Source: Spirogloea muscicola (taxonomy: Eukaryota; Streptophyta; Zygnematophyceae; Spirogloeales; Spirogloeaceae). From it: a DNA stretch of 19,928 nucleotides. The notes beneath the pieces are model-generated. The model worked only from the letters and a program-made list of their open reading frames with translations, did no database searches and had not been told where the DNA came from. The position numbers and the translations under genes were made by a program. Shown in pieces: positions 10,701-19,912 of the stretch. The DNA lies in contig WELB01000460.1 in the NCBI GenBank assembly GCA_009602725.1, positions 1 to 19,928 of the forward strand. Reading direction: 5' to 3'. The stretch's first letter is position 1. The number at the start of each line of letters is the position of its first letter.

Positions 10701-12819
10701 AAAAAGATTGTGTTACTAATAAACATCCTCTTGCTCGTTGTCCCCAAACAAAATCCCATCTACCTGCAGTTGCCAAACGATTAGCTTCTTCACGTTTTTT
10801 CAGCATAATCTTAGCTTTTAAAGATAATTCTGCAGATATTTGTTCTCTTTTCAAGACTGTTTTTTCTGTTTGACTCTTAGGAATTAACCTAAATAGACCC
10901 TCAGATCTACTCAAATTTTCTTCAATACGCAAGAAAAAAGGTGATCGAGTGACACCTTGAAAAGGTTTCCATATTAATCTTTTGCGTCGTCGAGCACGAA
11001 TGGATCCTTTTAACAGTCCACGACGAAGATCTGGTTTTGTAGATTTACGTTTTACAACATTGTTAGTATCAAGTCGTCCTAAACTTTTAACACTCCCATA
11101 TCGAAGATCTGAAGCTTCATCTAATTTAATGCCTCCCTCCCATGCTCTGACTATATGTTTGCTCCATCTAGGAAGCTCTTTATACATAGCATTTATTTGT
11201 TGGATTTGTTTATTTGTTTCTTTAATACCTCTAAGTAATTTAGGTGTTTCTTTTAATTCATTGACTTCAGTTCTTTTGAGTGCTTCAAACAAATCCTTAA
11301 CTTTTTGCCATCTTGTTTTTTCAAAATAGTATTTACCAGTCTCTCCAGATAAATGATAAGATTTCAGTATACGTTCAAGACTAATATTAGGATCTTTTCC
11401 AATGTCTGCACGCATTTCTGCTTTTCGTAATATATCTTGAATGTCTCCGTCACTAAATTTTGTTATTGTATCACGAGCATCTTTATTTAAAGGAATAGGA
11501 TCCCAAGGAAGCTCTATTGTTTTTAATTCATTGTTACGTAATTTTGAAGACATCCAATTCTTGATTCTGTTCTTTTTAGTAGAACTAATAGTCTCTGTCT
11601 GATTTGTTAACCAAATCCAAGGTGATCTTTGATTTAATATACGCCCTCGAAGATCTTGTCCTAAACGGGGATCTCGTTGTTTTCCAACAATTTGTCCAAG
11701 TTGAAGAGATGCTAGTCTTTTTTCTTGTATATCTTTTATGAAAGAACCGTTTTCTAAGATATTGATTCTTTTGGAGATTCCTTGAATTAATTTATCTTTG
11801 CGAATTTTTTTCAATTCAATCCACTCTTCATAAATGCTATCTTCATTTTGTCTAGTAATATTTGGAAGTTGCAAAACGTTTTGTAAATTTTCGTGAACTA
11901 ATTGTAAACTTTTTGGATAAGTATATGATATTCTTCTCCGTCCATCGCTTACACATGCTTCAAACAAATATTGAGACACATGTCTTTTCACAGGGGATTT
12001 TTGTGTAATGACGTTATTTTTTATTAGACGCATTGGTCGATCCCATCGATAATAATCAAACAAAAACGTAGGCCATGGTTTTTCTTGCCAAGACTCTTTA
12101 TCAGAAATTAATCTTTTTGTAAAGTAAGTTACAGGGACTCTGCCCAAATAAGCTAAACAAAGAATAAACACTATAGGATTAAAAGCTCGATAAATTAGAC
12201 GTTTTACTAACGTGTAAACATTTGGTGTATCTTTTTCTAAGCGGATTAACAAGAATTGACTTAATTTCAGAAAAACTACTTGTCCTGCAAGCCATCCTAA
12301 TATTCCACCTAAGATAAAGAGAGGGCTATCACTATAACGGAACAAAAAAGAACTTAATAATCTTGTAAACACTGGACTCGGCAACAAAACAGGATTAAGA
12401 AGTTGGAAAAAAAAACTATCTAAAAACAGAACTAAAACTTTAGGTTCTTTGAAAGAAAAGATGGGTTTAAGAGCTTCAAAATCTTGCAATTCTTTAATTC
12501 GTTGCCAATAAAATAACATGTATGGTAAAGCTAACAAAGCTAAACAATGAGGCTTTACCCATATTATATAAAATGGGGTACAATATATTGATAAAAATAT
12601 AAAAGATTGAGCAGTCAAGGATCCTACTACAGCTACTGTACCTGCCAATCTTCCTTGCAAAAGAAACGCTTGTGTTGCTAATAATTGGGAAGGTCCAAGA
12701 GGTAAAGTTGAAATAAAACCATAATAAAAACCAAAAAGTAAAAAAGGGACAGATATTGTTTTTAATAAGATTACCTGAGTCCAAAGTAAAGACAAAAATA
12801 CAGGAATATTTGTTATCAT
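7735..12819 (-). CDS. ycf1: Tic214-type inner envelope protein Ycf1
   Basis: Ycf1 is proposed to be the Tic214 component of the protein import machinery at the inner envelope. The 1694-residue frame is complete. The first 230 residues carry about six membrane segments, including FYYGFISTLPLGPSQLLATQ (about 32-51), the best conserved part of the family. The remainder is hydrophilic and basic. About residues 916-1047 form a Lys/Asn/Glu-rich low-complexity stretch (coordinates about 10075-9680), followed at about 1058-1092 by a leucine-heptad segment likely to form a coiled coil. The C-terminus carries the usual NRFWLNAANGRRFSPLRIRMYP-like ending. Ycf1 varies greatly in length and this size is within range. 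The ATG start follows no strong ribosome binding site. It lies after chlN on the same strand. Confidence 0.97.
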   Translation of the reverse strand: MITNIPVFLSLLWTQVILLKTISVPFLLFGFYYGFISTLPLGPSQLLATQAFLLQGRLAGTVAVVGSLTAQSFIFLSIYCTPFYIIWVKPHCLALLALPYMLFYWQRIKELQDFEALKPIFSFKEPKVLVLFLDSFFFQLLNPVLLPSPVFTRLLSSFLFRYSDSPLFILGGILGWLAGQVVFLKLSQFLLIRLEKDTPNVYTLVKRLIYRAFNPIVFILCLAYLGRVPVTYFTKRLISDKESWQEKPWPTFLFDYYRWDRPMRLIKNNVITQKSPVKRHVSQYLFEACVSDGRRRISYTYPKSLQLVHENLQNVLQLPNITRQNEDSIYEEWIELKKIRKDKLIQGISKRINILENGSFIKDIQEKRLASLQLGQIVGKQRDPRLGQDLRGRILNQRSPWIWLTNQTETISSTKKNRIKNWMSSKLRNNELKTIELPWDPIPLNKDARDTITKFSDGDIQDILRKAEMRADIGKDPNISLERILKSYHLSGETGKYYFEKTRWQKVKDLFEALKRTEVNELKETPKLLRGIKETNKQIQQINAMYKELPRWSKHIVRAWEGGIKLDEASDLRYGSVKSLGRLDTNNVVKRKSTKPDLRRGLLKGSIRARRRKRLIWKPFQGVTRSPFFLRIEENLSRSEGLFRLIPKSQTEKTVLKREQISAELSLKAKIMLKKREEANRLATAGRWDFVWGQRARGCLLVTQSFFRKYIKLPILITLKNLGRLLLFQKIEWKEDWDDWNREIYINCMYDGKELSIVERPPSWWTDGMQIKILNPFRLKPWHPSTSTALKDNNNIPESTYLTAWGFETNTPFGKIRKRPSFWKPVTKGINRSFQRKAFQFKRSIYKLKLKIYGILQKRWKWIEPQINIVKKLGFKFQKQFLELFDISFKGISKTSGSVHGLFFGLWDRFGFNTSTYNKKDITQEGFSKSYIQKNKTLNVPLKNLKRNDKENETSTDKSRLSTFQIKQDLISKPKEKDEFLNKKQKTRIQNFNKNKLGDFVTTDLTEIDSQKFSSNNKKNTKNELENKKYQYFTKEIKHAKKEKDLRMKDFLSAKDLQISPQYRLFQLKSKIVQLEAKLAQLKRNIIWLNNNIPIFVKKLINKTYRMFFLLIKDLYRSIVKKAVLINKHLTKVLKNLSYSYQINTTKKQIIKSFKNKKDTKKEIQTLSTKTNKKNKLSQAYILHKIWQNRMMNKPDLLLLMKEWTPELSLKEALRISLEKEGILGVNKTEGFREKNWKEWLRVFPRYTPSSKVWRRIAPQRWKESVHQDWIKNGYSFEQIQKQQKQSKNNQSIHESQRLNYHKFLFEQAEKLSKRWKSQMLLSSYTNLIDYTDKNQCIMWFNVNQEKSTSDRLARIKELSKEIKIDNEKISWGSKRVQSGRSSPMLVTSFTEKIESFPITKTHKRRKIWETSGNIFQRQRVFHRPFALSRWVAKNIKERVKNVSKASYLNVMMRDSNSYKDRKAPLPAKIERDAKLIYRVAKRSSSLEDMNEAVKLASKFMKKPFHGRRVRVLDDEVLTYNLVSSLLKLKKREKDRFYTKSQDNIDFEAVLNQNKVLSPDLFTPEELLLPKNIRELRVLEHLDLEAGLNDYKDLQYKENENQSLDLSKRERLENKEKNISFFEKSLNTESLSDMQQTQGRKRFLWPSYRLEDLACMNRFWLNAANGRRFSPLRIRMYPYIPTWQLKFQNNLFNN

Positions 12820-12980
12820 AATAAGAAACCTTGTTCAACAAAATATACACTTTTAGTTTCTGGATCTGAAAAATATACTAATATTTATTAATATTATTTT
12901 TAGATTTTAATATTGAAAACTAATTTGTCTATTTTTAATATTTATAAAAGAGGATAATGTTTATTCTTTTATTTCATCTG

Positions 12981-13013
12981 AGAGAGACCAATGATATAAT
13001 TCATGGTCTCTCT
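12981..13013. terminator. Hairpin after chlN
   Basis: Ten-base perfect arms (12981-12990 and 13004-13013) can extend inwards with atga/tcat after a slip, leaving a small AT loop. The hairpin lies 31 bases beyond the chlN stop, in the spacer before ycf1. It is a likely 3' end or stability element for a chlL-chlN transcript and separates that unit from ycf1. Confidence 0.7.
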
Positions 13014-13043
13014 TTTTCACACACAAAAAAATATAAGAATAAT

Positions 13044-14474
<1,431 letters not shown>

Positions 14475-14532
14475 TTAATAATGAGACTTTTATGATTTTT
14501 AGGAGATCCTGAAAAAAGTCTTTTTTAGAAAT

Positions 14533-14560
14533 AGTAAGTCTATCTTTTGATAGACTTACT
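14533..14560. terminator. Hairpin between chlL and chlN
   Basis: Perfect 12-bp arms (14533-14544 and 14549-14560) enclose a 4-base tttt loop. The hairpin starts 8 bases beyond the chlL stop on the minus strand, so it sits at the chlL 3' end and in the chlN leader of a cotranscript. It could block 3' exonuclease and set the chlL message end. Confidence 0.75.
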
Positions 14561-14567
14561 GTTTTAT

Positions 14568-15437
14568 TTAAACCATCATGAAATCTAAAGATTCTTCTGA
14601 GTTCTTTTCAATTCCAGAAGATGTAGGGTTCAAATAAAAATCGGATAGTAAACTAAACAATTCTCTATCAGGGACTTCTTTAGGAACAACTCCTTCAGGT
14701 TGAGATAAAATTTGATCAGCAATGTTTAAATAAAATTCACATACGTATCTAAGATTAGGCTCAGATTCTGCCATTTCAAATAAAGTTTTACCTTTTACTC
14801 TAGAAACTCGAATGTCTTCAATTAAAGGTAGAACCTCTAATACAGGCATAGGGCAAGCCTCTACATACTTATCAATAAGATCTCTTTTTGAAGTACGATT
14901 ACCTACCAAACCTGCTAATCTTAGAGGATGAGTACGTGCTTTTTCTCTGACAGAAGCTGCAATCCTGTTGGCAGCAAATAAAGCATCAAATCCGTTATCT
15001 GTGATAATGATACAATAATCTGCATAATTCAATGGAGCAGCAAATCCTCCACAAACAACATCTCCTAAAACATCAAAAAGAATAACATCATATTCATAAA
15101 AAGCATTAAGTTCTTTCAAAAGTTTAACAGTTTCTCCTACTACATATCCACCACAACCAGCTCCTGCAGGTGGACCTCCTGCTTCTACACAATCAACGTC
15201 TCCGTAACCTTTATAAATTACATCTTCAGGCCAAACATCTTCGTAGTGATAATCTTTTGATTGCAATGTGTCAATAATAGTAGGTATCAGAAATCCTGTT
15301 AATGTAAAAGTGCTGTCATGTTTTGGATCACAACCAATTTGTAAAACTCTCTTTCCTCGTCTTGCTAGTGCAATTGAGATGTTGCAGCTAGTGGTTGATT
15401 TTCCAATGCCACCTTTGCCATAAACTGCTAATTTCAC
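14568..15437 (-). CDS. chlL: DPOR ATPase subunit L, GTG start
   Basis: ChlL is the NifH-like homodimeric iron protein of DPOR; it uses ATP to send electrons from ferredoxin to ChlN-ChlB. I place the start at GTG 15437, which gives 289 residues, the usual family length, and the expected beginning M-K-L-A-V-Y-G. The P-loop GKGGIGKST (residues 7-15) and the two Cys that bridge the 4Fe-4S cluster (Cys 95 in AGAGCGG, Cys 129 in VVCGG) are intact. A perfect GGAGG at 15450-15446 lies eight bases upstream. No ATG is available: reading back in frame gives AAC, TTG, GTG, GAG, CAG and then TAA at 15455-15453. Another GTG at 15446 overlaps the GGAGG and is a poor candidate. The C-terminal 15 or so residues are acidic and variable. 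Confidence 0.97.
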   Translation of the reverse strand: MKLAVYGKGGIGKSTTSCNISIALARRGKRVLQIGCDPKHDSTFTLTGFLIPTIIDTLQSKDYHYEDVWPEDVIYKGYGDVDCVEAGGPPAGAGCGGYVVGETVKLLKELNAFYEYDVILFDVLGDVVCGGFAAPLNYADYCIIITDNGFDALFAANRIAASVREKARTHPLRLAGLVGNRTSKRDLIDKYVEACPMPVLEVLPLIEDIRVSRVKGKTLFEMAESEPNLRYVCEFYLNIADQILSQPEGVVPKEVPDRELFSLLSDFYLNPTSSGIEKNSEESLDFMMV

Positions 15438-15450
15438 GTTCAACACCTCC
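15435..15450 (-). promoter_or_regulatory. Strong ribosome binding site and GTG start of chlL
   Basis: GGAGG (15450-15446) is followed by eight bases and then GTG (15437-15435) at the exact place where homologues have the initiator Met. The strong Shine-Dalgarno match may compensate for the weaker start codon. Confidence 0.8.
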
Positions 15451-15713
15451 TGTTATTTAGTGTTTGATTTTGAGTTTTTTGTTCTTTCAAAATCCTTTCT
15501 TTTAACTAAAAAGCATGATAACACACCTTAGTTATGATTTGCTAGTTTTTCGAGCTTATCTGTGTTATTTATTTGAAATATTTTTTCTGTATAAGATTTC
15601 TTTTTCAAAGATTAAAACAATATTAAGTGTAAATTTGTTTTTTTTCTGGAGCTGCTGTGATTGCAACGACGGTGCTGATGGCTTCCTTTGCAGCCCACCG
15701 GTTGCAAAAGAAA

Positions 15714-15730
15714 GAAGGGCTACGCCCTTC
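15714..15730. terminator. Hairpin after rpl21
   Basis: A 7-bp GC-rich stem (15714-15720 with 15724-15730) encloses a 3-base loop, nine bases beyond the rpl21 stop. A second, weaker dyad, ttgcaac/gttgcaa, lies at 15661-15667 and 15701-15707. Together they could mark the rpl21 3' end just inside the inferred IR boundary. Confidence 0.6.
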
Positions 15731-15739
15731 CATGCTCTT

Positions 15740-16093
15740 CTAGATCAGGGGAGAGCCATTCAAGCAAATCGCGTCTACTACAAACCTAGCCAAACTTTGT
15801 CGATGCCCAATCTTACGACGTGTTTTTTTCTTGGGGCGCATCTTGTAAATTGTCACTTTTTCATCACGACGAGGATGCAAGATCCTACCTTTGACTGTGG
15901 CATTTGGAAGCCAAGGGTGACCCAAGCTAGTGCTAGATCCATGGCGAATCATTAGAACACGATAAAGGAGTATTTTGGTGTTTGGTCCCAGAGAGTCGGG
16001 TCCTAAGGAAGCAAAATGACGGGCATCGTAAAAACGCCCAGGTTCCACTCGGAGTTGTTCGCCTCCGGCTTCAATGATCGCGTATGTGTTCAT
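15740..16093 (-). CDS. rpl21: Plastid large-subunit ribosomal protein bL21
   Basis: This gene encodes the plastid 50S ribosomal protein bL21, which binds 23S rRNA. The 117-residue protein is close to the usual plastid length. It begins [19 protein letters not shown], the family's N-terminal strand region, and carries the basic [16 protein letters not shown] stretch (about residues 84-99) typical of the C-terminal RNA-binding part. The start is ATG. It is transcribed away from ndhF, from which it is divided by about 200 bases. rpl21 is absent from seed-plant plastids, so it helps to place the source. Base composition resembles ndhF rather than chlL, in line with an IR location. Confidence 0.96.
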   Translation of the reverse strand: MNTYAIIEAGGEQLRVEPGRFYDARHFASLGPDSLGPNTKILLYRVLMIRHGSSTSLGHPWLPNATVKGRILHPRRDEKVTIYKMRPKKKTRRKIGHRQSLARFVVDAICLNGSPLI

Positions 16094-16291
16094 AATTTGA
16101 ATTCTCTCTGATCTCTAAGTGCCCAATCAAAAGATCTCGATTAGGATATTTTTCATACAAAGTCAATAGCTTAGTAGAACAAGTATCTCCAATTGGTTTG
16201 ATGCTTGTCAAGGCATGTACAGCGAAAGAAAAGAAGAGCCTTTAGAATAAAGTGTTGCAAGATTGTAAAGTAATGAAAAAACAATATCTGT

Positions 16292-18409
16292 ATGGAATCA
16301 ATATATGAGTATGCTTGGATTGTGCCTGTGCTTCCTTGCTTGTCTGCTGCCATGATAGGCTTAGGCCTGCTCTTCTCTCGCAGTGCCACTAGGTCCCTCA
16401 GGGTGGCATCCGCCATCACTAGCATAGGTCTCCTTGGAGCAGCTGGGATGTTGTCTTTGTCTATAGCTGTTCCTTTTTTTCTAAAAGAAGGAGGGGGTGC
16501 TCATCGGTGCCTGTGGTCTTGGATAGTAAACAAGGACCTGTCCTTTGAAGTGGGTTACCTGATCGATTCCCTTAGCTCGGTTATGCTTGTCTTGGTTACC
16601 ACAGTAGGCGTAGCAGTTATGGTTTACACTGACGGGTACATGTCACATGACCAAGGATACGTGAGGTTCTTTGCCTATCTCAGCTTATTCACTGCCTCCA
16701 TGCTCGGCCTGGTCCTGAGCCCGAATCTATTGCAGATCTACGTCTTCTGGGAATTGGTAGGCATGTGCTCCTACCTCCTGATAGGGTTCTGGTTTACCCG
16801 ACCTAGTGCAGCTCATGCGTGCCAGAAGGCTTTTGTTACCAATCGTGTAGGCGACTTTGGCTTGCTCCTAGGCATACTGGGAGTGTATTGGATGACTGGC
16901 ACCTTTGAGTTCGAAGCTGTAGCAGAGAGAGCTCATGAGCTCCTTGCCAGTCATTCTATCAGCCCTGTCTTTGTTACGGTCTGCTCTCTCCTGCTGTTCC
17001 TAGGCCCGGTAGCGAAATCAGCCCAGTTTCCTCTTCATGTGTGGCTGCCGGATGCTATGGAGGGGCCGACCCCGATCTCAGCTCTGATCCATGCTGCTAC
17101 GATGGTAGCAGCAGGGATCTTCTTGGTGGCTCGAATGCTGCCTCTCTTCGAGTCCTTAGGGCTGGTAATGAATGTAATAGCTTGGACAGGTGCCATTACA
17201 GCTTTATTAGGAGCCAGTATAGCTCTTGCTCAGAAAGACCTGAAGAGAGGCCTAGCCTACTCTACCATGTCTCAATTGGGCTACATGATGCTTGCCCTAG
17301 GGATAGGCTCTTATCGAGCTGCTCTCTTCCATCTGATCACTCATGCTTATTCAAAAGCCTTGCTTTTCCTTGGGTCTGGCTCGGTGATCCATGGGATGGA
17401 GCCCGTGGTTGGCTATCATCCAGACAAGAGCCAGAACATGGCTTTGATGGGAGGCATGCGACAACACATGCCAATCACAGGCTCCACTTTCTTAATAGGC
17501 ACCCTGTCTCTGTGTGGGATCCCTCCTTTTGCTTGCTTCTGGTCTAAAGATGAGATCCTTGCCGATAGTTGGAAGCATCTTCCCGTTCTTGGTTGGATAG
17601 CTTGGTTCACAGCTGGGCTGACAGCTTTTTACATGTTTAGAATGTACCTTCTTACTTTTGAAGGGGACTTTCGAGCTACACATAGGTCTGCTTCCAGTCT
17701 ATCATCAGTGTGGGAAGACCCCCATGCCTTGAGCGAGTCAAGAGAGAGCACTCTGATAGCTCATGGTGAGAAGAATAGCTCGGCTACACCTCTGCCATTG
17801 TATCCTGAAGAGTCTAGCCTTACGATGACAACTCCTTTGATCGCTTTAGCAATCCCTACTGTGCTCATTGGGTTCTTGGGAGCTCCCTTGCCCTCAGGAG
17901 TCCCTGGGTCTGACCTGCTCTCTCAGTGGCTAGATGGACCCAATCCGGTGATAGATGATGTGGGGAATTGGGCAGAGTTTGTTTACACATCTGTGCCTTC
18001 TGTGAGTGTGGCTCTGTTTGGAGCTTTATTAGCCTATTTGGTGTATGGCTCTGAAGCAATTCGTAAGAGAGGACCTGAAAAAGAGGGTGATATAGATCCA
18101 ACGCCCCAAGGCATACCTGGTTATTTGCTCAATCTAGTTTATGACTGGTCTCTTTATAGAGGGTACATAGACCAAATCTACGAGATTCTCTTTGTTCAAA
18201 ACATCCGTATCTTAGCTCGACTCGTCTCTTCTCTGGATCAGTGGATGGTGGACGGAGTCGTGAATGGAGTCGGTATGTTGACCTTCTTGGGAGGAGAGGG
18301 TATGAGGTATGGAGAAGGGGGGCGGATCTCATCTTACCTATTTGTCCTAGTGACTGCTATGCTCTTCTTTCTGATCATACCCACATTGGTTTACTTGCCT
18401 ATCTTTTAG
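16292..18409 (+). CDS. ndhF: NDH complex subunit 5 (NdhF)
   Basis: NdhF is the distal, largest antiporter-like subunit (ND5/NuoL type) of the thylakoid NDH complex. The 705-residue protein is near the family norm. It has the N-terminal ND5 domain (about residues 60-115), the transporter domain with [20 protein letters not shown] (about 146-165) and [20 protein letters not shown] (about 244-263), a hydrophilic loop around 455-510, and the long C-terminal helix ending in a membrane anchor. The start is ATG. The base composition is striking: sampled 60-base stretches are 50-63 percent G+C, against roughly 37 percent in one sampled stretch of ndhD, although the two proteins are related and similarly hydrophobic. 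The gene shares the strand of trnN and faces away from rpl21. No frameshift or missing domain is seen. Confidence 0.98.
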   Translation: MESIYEYAWIVPVLPCLSAAMIGLGLLFSRSATRSLRVASAITSIGLLGAAGMLSLSIAVPFFLKEGGGAHRCLWSWIVNKDLSFEVGYLIDSLSSVMLVLVTTVGVAVMVYTDGYMSHDQGYVRFFAYLSLFTASMLGLVLSPNLLQIYVFWELVGMCSYLLIGFWFTRPSAAHACQKAFVTNRVGDFGLLLGILGVYWMTGTFEFEAVAERAHELLASHSISPVFVTVCSLLLFLGPVAKSAQFPLHVWLPDAMEGPTPISALIHAATMVAAGIFLVARMLPLFESLGLVMNVIAWTGAITALLGASIALAQKDLKRGLAYSTMSQLGYMMLALGIGSYRAALFHLITHAYSKALLFLGSGSVIHGMEPVVGYHPDKSQNMALMGGMRQHMPITGSTFLIGTLSLCGIPPFACFWSKDEILADSWKHLPVLGWIAWFTAGLTAFYMFRMYLLTFEGDFRATHRSASSLSSVWEDPHALSESRESTLIAHGEKNSSATPLPLYPEESSLTMTTPLIALAIPTVLIGFLGAPLPSGVPGSDLLSQWLDGPNPVIDDVGNWAEFVYTSVPSVSVALFGALLAYLVYGSEAIRKRGPEKEGDIDPTPQGIPGYLLNLVYDWSLYRGYIDQIYEILFVQNIRILARLVSSLDQWMVDGVVNGVGMLTFLGGEGMRYGEGGRISSYLFVLVTAMLFFLIIPTLVYLPIF

Positions 18410-18478
18410 GGAGCCAGGTTTGTCATAGGTTGTCATCAGATTCATTTGTTCAAACGATAAGCTGGAAGAGTTGTAAGC

Positions 18479-18505
18479 ACCCAAAAGGTTCTCAACCTTT
18501 TGGGT
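18479..18505. terminator. Hairpin after ndhF
   Basis: Perfect 12-bp arms (18479-18490 and 18494-18505) enclose a 3-base loop, 69 bases beyond the ndhF stop. It is a strong candidate for the ndhF message 3' end. Confidence 0.75.
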
Positions 18506-18672
18506 TGCTGTTGCTATGGCCGCCTTTTCTCTGTACAATAGACGCTGAGGCACGCCAAAGATCGCTTCTCTTGGAAGCCTCTTCTTTTCTTTCTTCTTTT
18601 CTTGGGCACCCTAAGCCCTCGGTTAGCACGAGATGGCTAGGGCAAAGCTCTCCCTCTTGATCTTTCACTTCT

Positions 18673-18744
18673 TCCTTAGTAGCTCAGTGGTAGAGCGGTC
18701 GGCTGTTAACCGATTGGTCGTAGGTTCAAGTCCTACCTGAGGAG
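18673..18744 (+). tRNA. trnN-GUU: tRNA-Asn (GUU)
   Basis: This 72-base cloverleaf has a 7-bp acceptor stem (18673-18679 with 18737-18743, one G-U pair), a D-arm with AGCTCAGTGGTAGAGC, the GTT anticodon at 18705-18707, and the T-loop GGTTCAAGTCC. It matches the plastid tRNA-Asn closely. Its position between ndhF and trnR-ACG, on the ndhF strand and opposite to trnR, is the usual IR arrangement. Confidence 0.98.
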
Positions 18745-19054
18745 ATAAGAATTCAGAATAAAAGATTGCAGCCAGAAGGTTAATAGTATTGTAAAAAACA
18801 TTCTAGGGTCCCCTCTCTTTGTTTTGCAAAAGAAGGAACAAAGAGGGAAGTTTTACTATTCAAATCAAAATGATGTAGATGGTGTAGATTGTGTACATCT
18901 ATTTCTTTTTTTCTTTGTGCTTATCTCTTTACATTTTCAAAAAAGACATTATTGTCAGTTTTCAAAAAAAAAAGATAAAAAAGAGCTTTCCTTTCCTCAA
19001 ATGTAATTGATATGTATCGCGGGATCGTTTCGCCTTTTAGCAAATAGATCTTTG
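18745..19054. other. Spacer between trnN and trnR, no gene seen
   Basis: This 310-base spacer is AT-rich with long A and T runs. It contains a 9-bp hairpin (18815-18823 with 18837-18845) about 70 bases after trnN. It also has a word gtagattgtgtacatctat near 18884 that resembles gtaaattgtgtagatctac in the repeat further right. A 60-codon frame here has no family features and I do not count it as a gene. Confidence 0.6.
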
Positions 19055-19128
19055 TGAGCGAGGAGGGATTCGAACCCCCGACACCGCGGTTCGTAGCCGC
19101 GTGCTCTAATCCTCTGAGCTACAGGCCC
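19055..19128 (-). tRNA. trnR-ACG: tRNA-Arg (ACG)
   Basis: This 74-base cloverleaf reads GGGCCTGTAGCTCAGAGGAT at its 5' end, has the ACG anticodon (plus-strand cgt at 19092-19094), a strong anticodon stem and the T-loop GGTTCGAATCC. The acceptor stem (19122-19128 with 19056-19062) has the two internal mismatches also found in other plastid tRNA-Arg(ACG), plus one G-U pair. It lies between trnN and rrn5 on the rRNA strand, as expected. Confidence 0.97.
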
Positions 19129-19141
19129 TTGGCATCTTTTC

Positions 19142-19588
19142 TTTATACATAAAAAAGAGAGAAAAAAAAGGAATATACTCTCGAAGAAAGCTAAGACAAG
19201 AATGTAAATTGTGTAGATCTACTTTTTTATTTTTGAGTGGAGGGAAAGGATATCTGTGCTCAGACTATCTTAGCCATCAAAGATGTTCGAGCCCCTGCTT
19301 TTCTTTCTTTCTCTCTCTCTTATTTCTTGATTTATTATTGCTAAAAAAAGACCATAGGGTTTTANTTTATACATAAAAAAGAGAGAAAAAAAAGGAATAT
19401 ACTCTCGAAGAAAGCTAAGACAAGAATGTAAATTGTGTAGATCTACTTTTTTATTTTTGAGTGGAGGGAAAGGATATCTGTGCTCAGACTATCTTAGCCA
19501 TCAAAGATGTTCGAGCCCCTGCTTTTCTTTCTTTCTCTCTCTCTTATTTCTTGATTTATTATTGCTAAAAAAAGACCATAGGGTTTTA
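19142..19588. repeat. 223-bp exact direct duplication around a single N
   Basis: Positions 19142-19364 and 19366-19588 are identical over 223 bases by eye, with one N at 19365 between them. The unit is AT-rich spacer between trnR and rrn5 with no gene in it; it includes a run of CT repeats and a run of A. The placement of the N exactly between full copies suggests two contigs whose overlapping ends were joined instead of merged, so the second copy may not exist in the molecule. Confidence 0.9.
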
Positions 19589-19626
19589 GTGTAAATCTAT
19601 TTTTTTTTCTAGTTGAACTATCTGTG

Positions 19627-19747
19627 ATCCTGGCGTCGAGCTATCTTCCCGCAGGGCTTCCCCTGAAGTATTGTCACCGCAGTAGAGTTTCACCACCAAG
19701 TTCGGGATGGATTGGTGTGGTTCCTCTACGCCTAAGGCACCAGGATG
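19627..19747 (-). rRNA. rrn5: 5S ribosomal RNA
   Basis: Read on the minus strand this is a 121-base plastid 5S rRNA. It contains GGCGTAGAGGAACCACACCA and the following CCATCCCGAACTTGGTGGT stretch typical of the family. The ends pair as the terminal helix (ATCCTGG with CCAGGAT). It is in the normal order 4.5S-5S-trnR. The exact ends are uncertain by one or two bases. Confidence 0.96.
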
Positions 19748-19785
19748 TCAATGGAGTCGAGAATCCAATAGAGGAAAGGAAAGGT

Positions 19786-19905
19786 GAGCTCTCTAGCAAG
19801 GGTAAAACCTTATTGCTAGAGGCTCATCTATCCGCAAAGTCTTATATTATAAGAGAACTCTATAAATGGCTTCCAAAGGAAAGGATCTATTCCTATTTGG
19901 AGGCC
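19786..19905 (-). other. 4.5S-5S spacer with two hairpins
   Basis: The rRNA spacer between rrn5 and rrn4.5 has two dyads. The first pairs 19786-19799 with 19813-19825 through a 4-bp and a 9-bp stem separated by one bulged base. The second pairs 19868-19877 with 19896-19905 with a single mismatch on the transcribed strand, and it lies a few bases after the 4.5S 3' end. Such structures may guide endonucleases or block exonucleases during rRNA maturation. Pairing is seen; the role is inferred. Confidence 0.5.
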
Positions 19906-19912
19906 TTAGCAA

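Noticed and set aside
10982-11329. 115-codon plus-strand frame inside ycf1
   Set aside because: It is antisense to a long, well-supported gene; such frames are expected opposite Lys- and Arg-rich codons.
12494-12850. 118-codon minus-strand frame overlapping the ycf1 5' end
   Set aside because: It is an out-of-frame reading of the ycf1 membrane region with no family likeness.
15438-15446. GTG at 15446 as the chlL start
   Set aside because: It overlaps the GGAGG ribosome binding site and would add three residues not found in the family.
15515-15955. 146-codon plus-strand frame across the chlL-rpl21 spacer
   Set aside because: It runs antisense through rpl21 and across the composition step, with no recognisable protein features.
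16171-16425. 84-codon minus-strand frame over the ndhF start
   Set aside because: It is mostly antisense to ndhF and its leader, with no known protein features.
17041-17547. 168-codon second frame inside ndhF
   Set aside because: Higher G+C in ndhF lengthens chance frames; it has no independent features and ndhF itself is intact.
18241-18660. 139-codon plus-strand frame after and overlapping ndhF
   Set aside because: It overlaps the ndhF C-terminus out of frame and contains the ndhF 3' hairpin; no family likeness.
18824-19006. 60-codon frame between trnN and trnR
   Set aside because: AT-rich low-complexity spacer with no conserved features or ribosome binding site.
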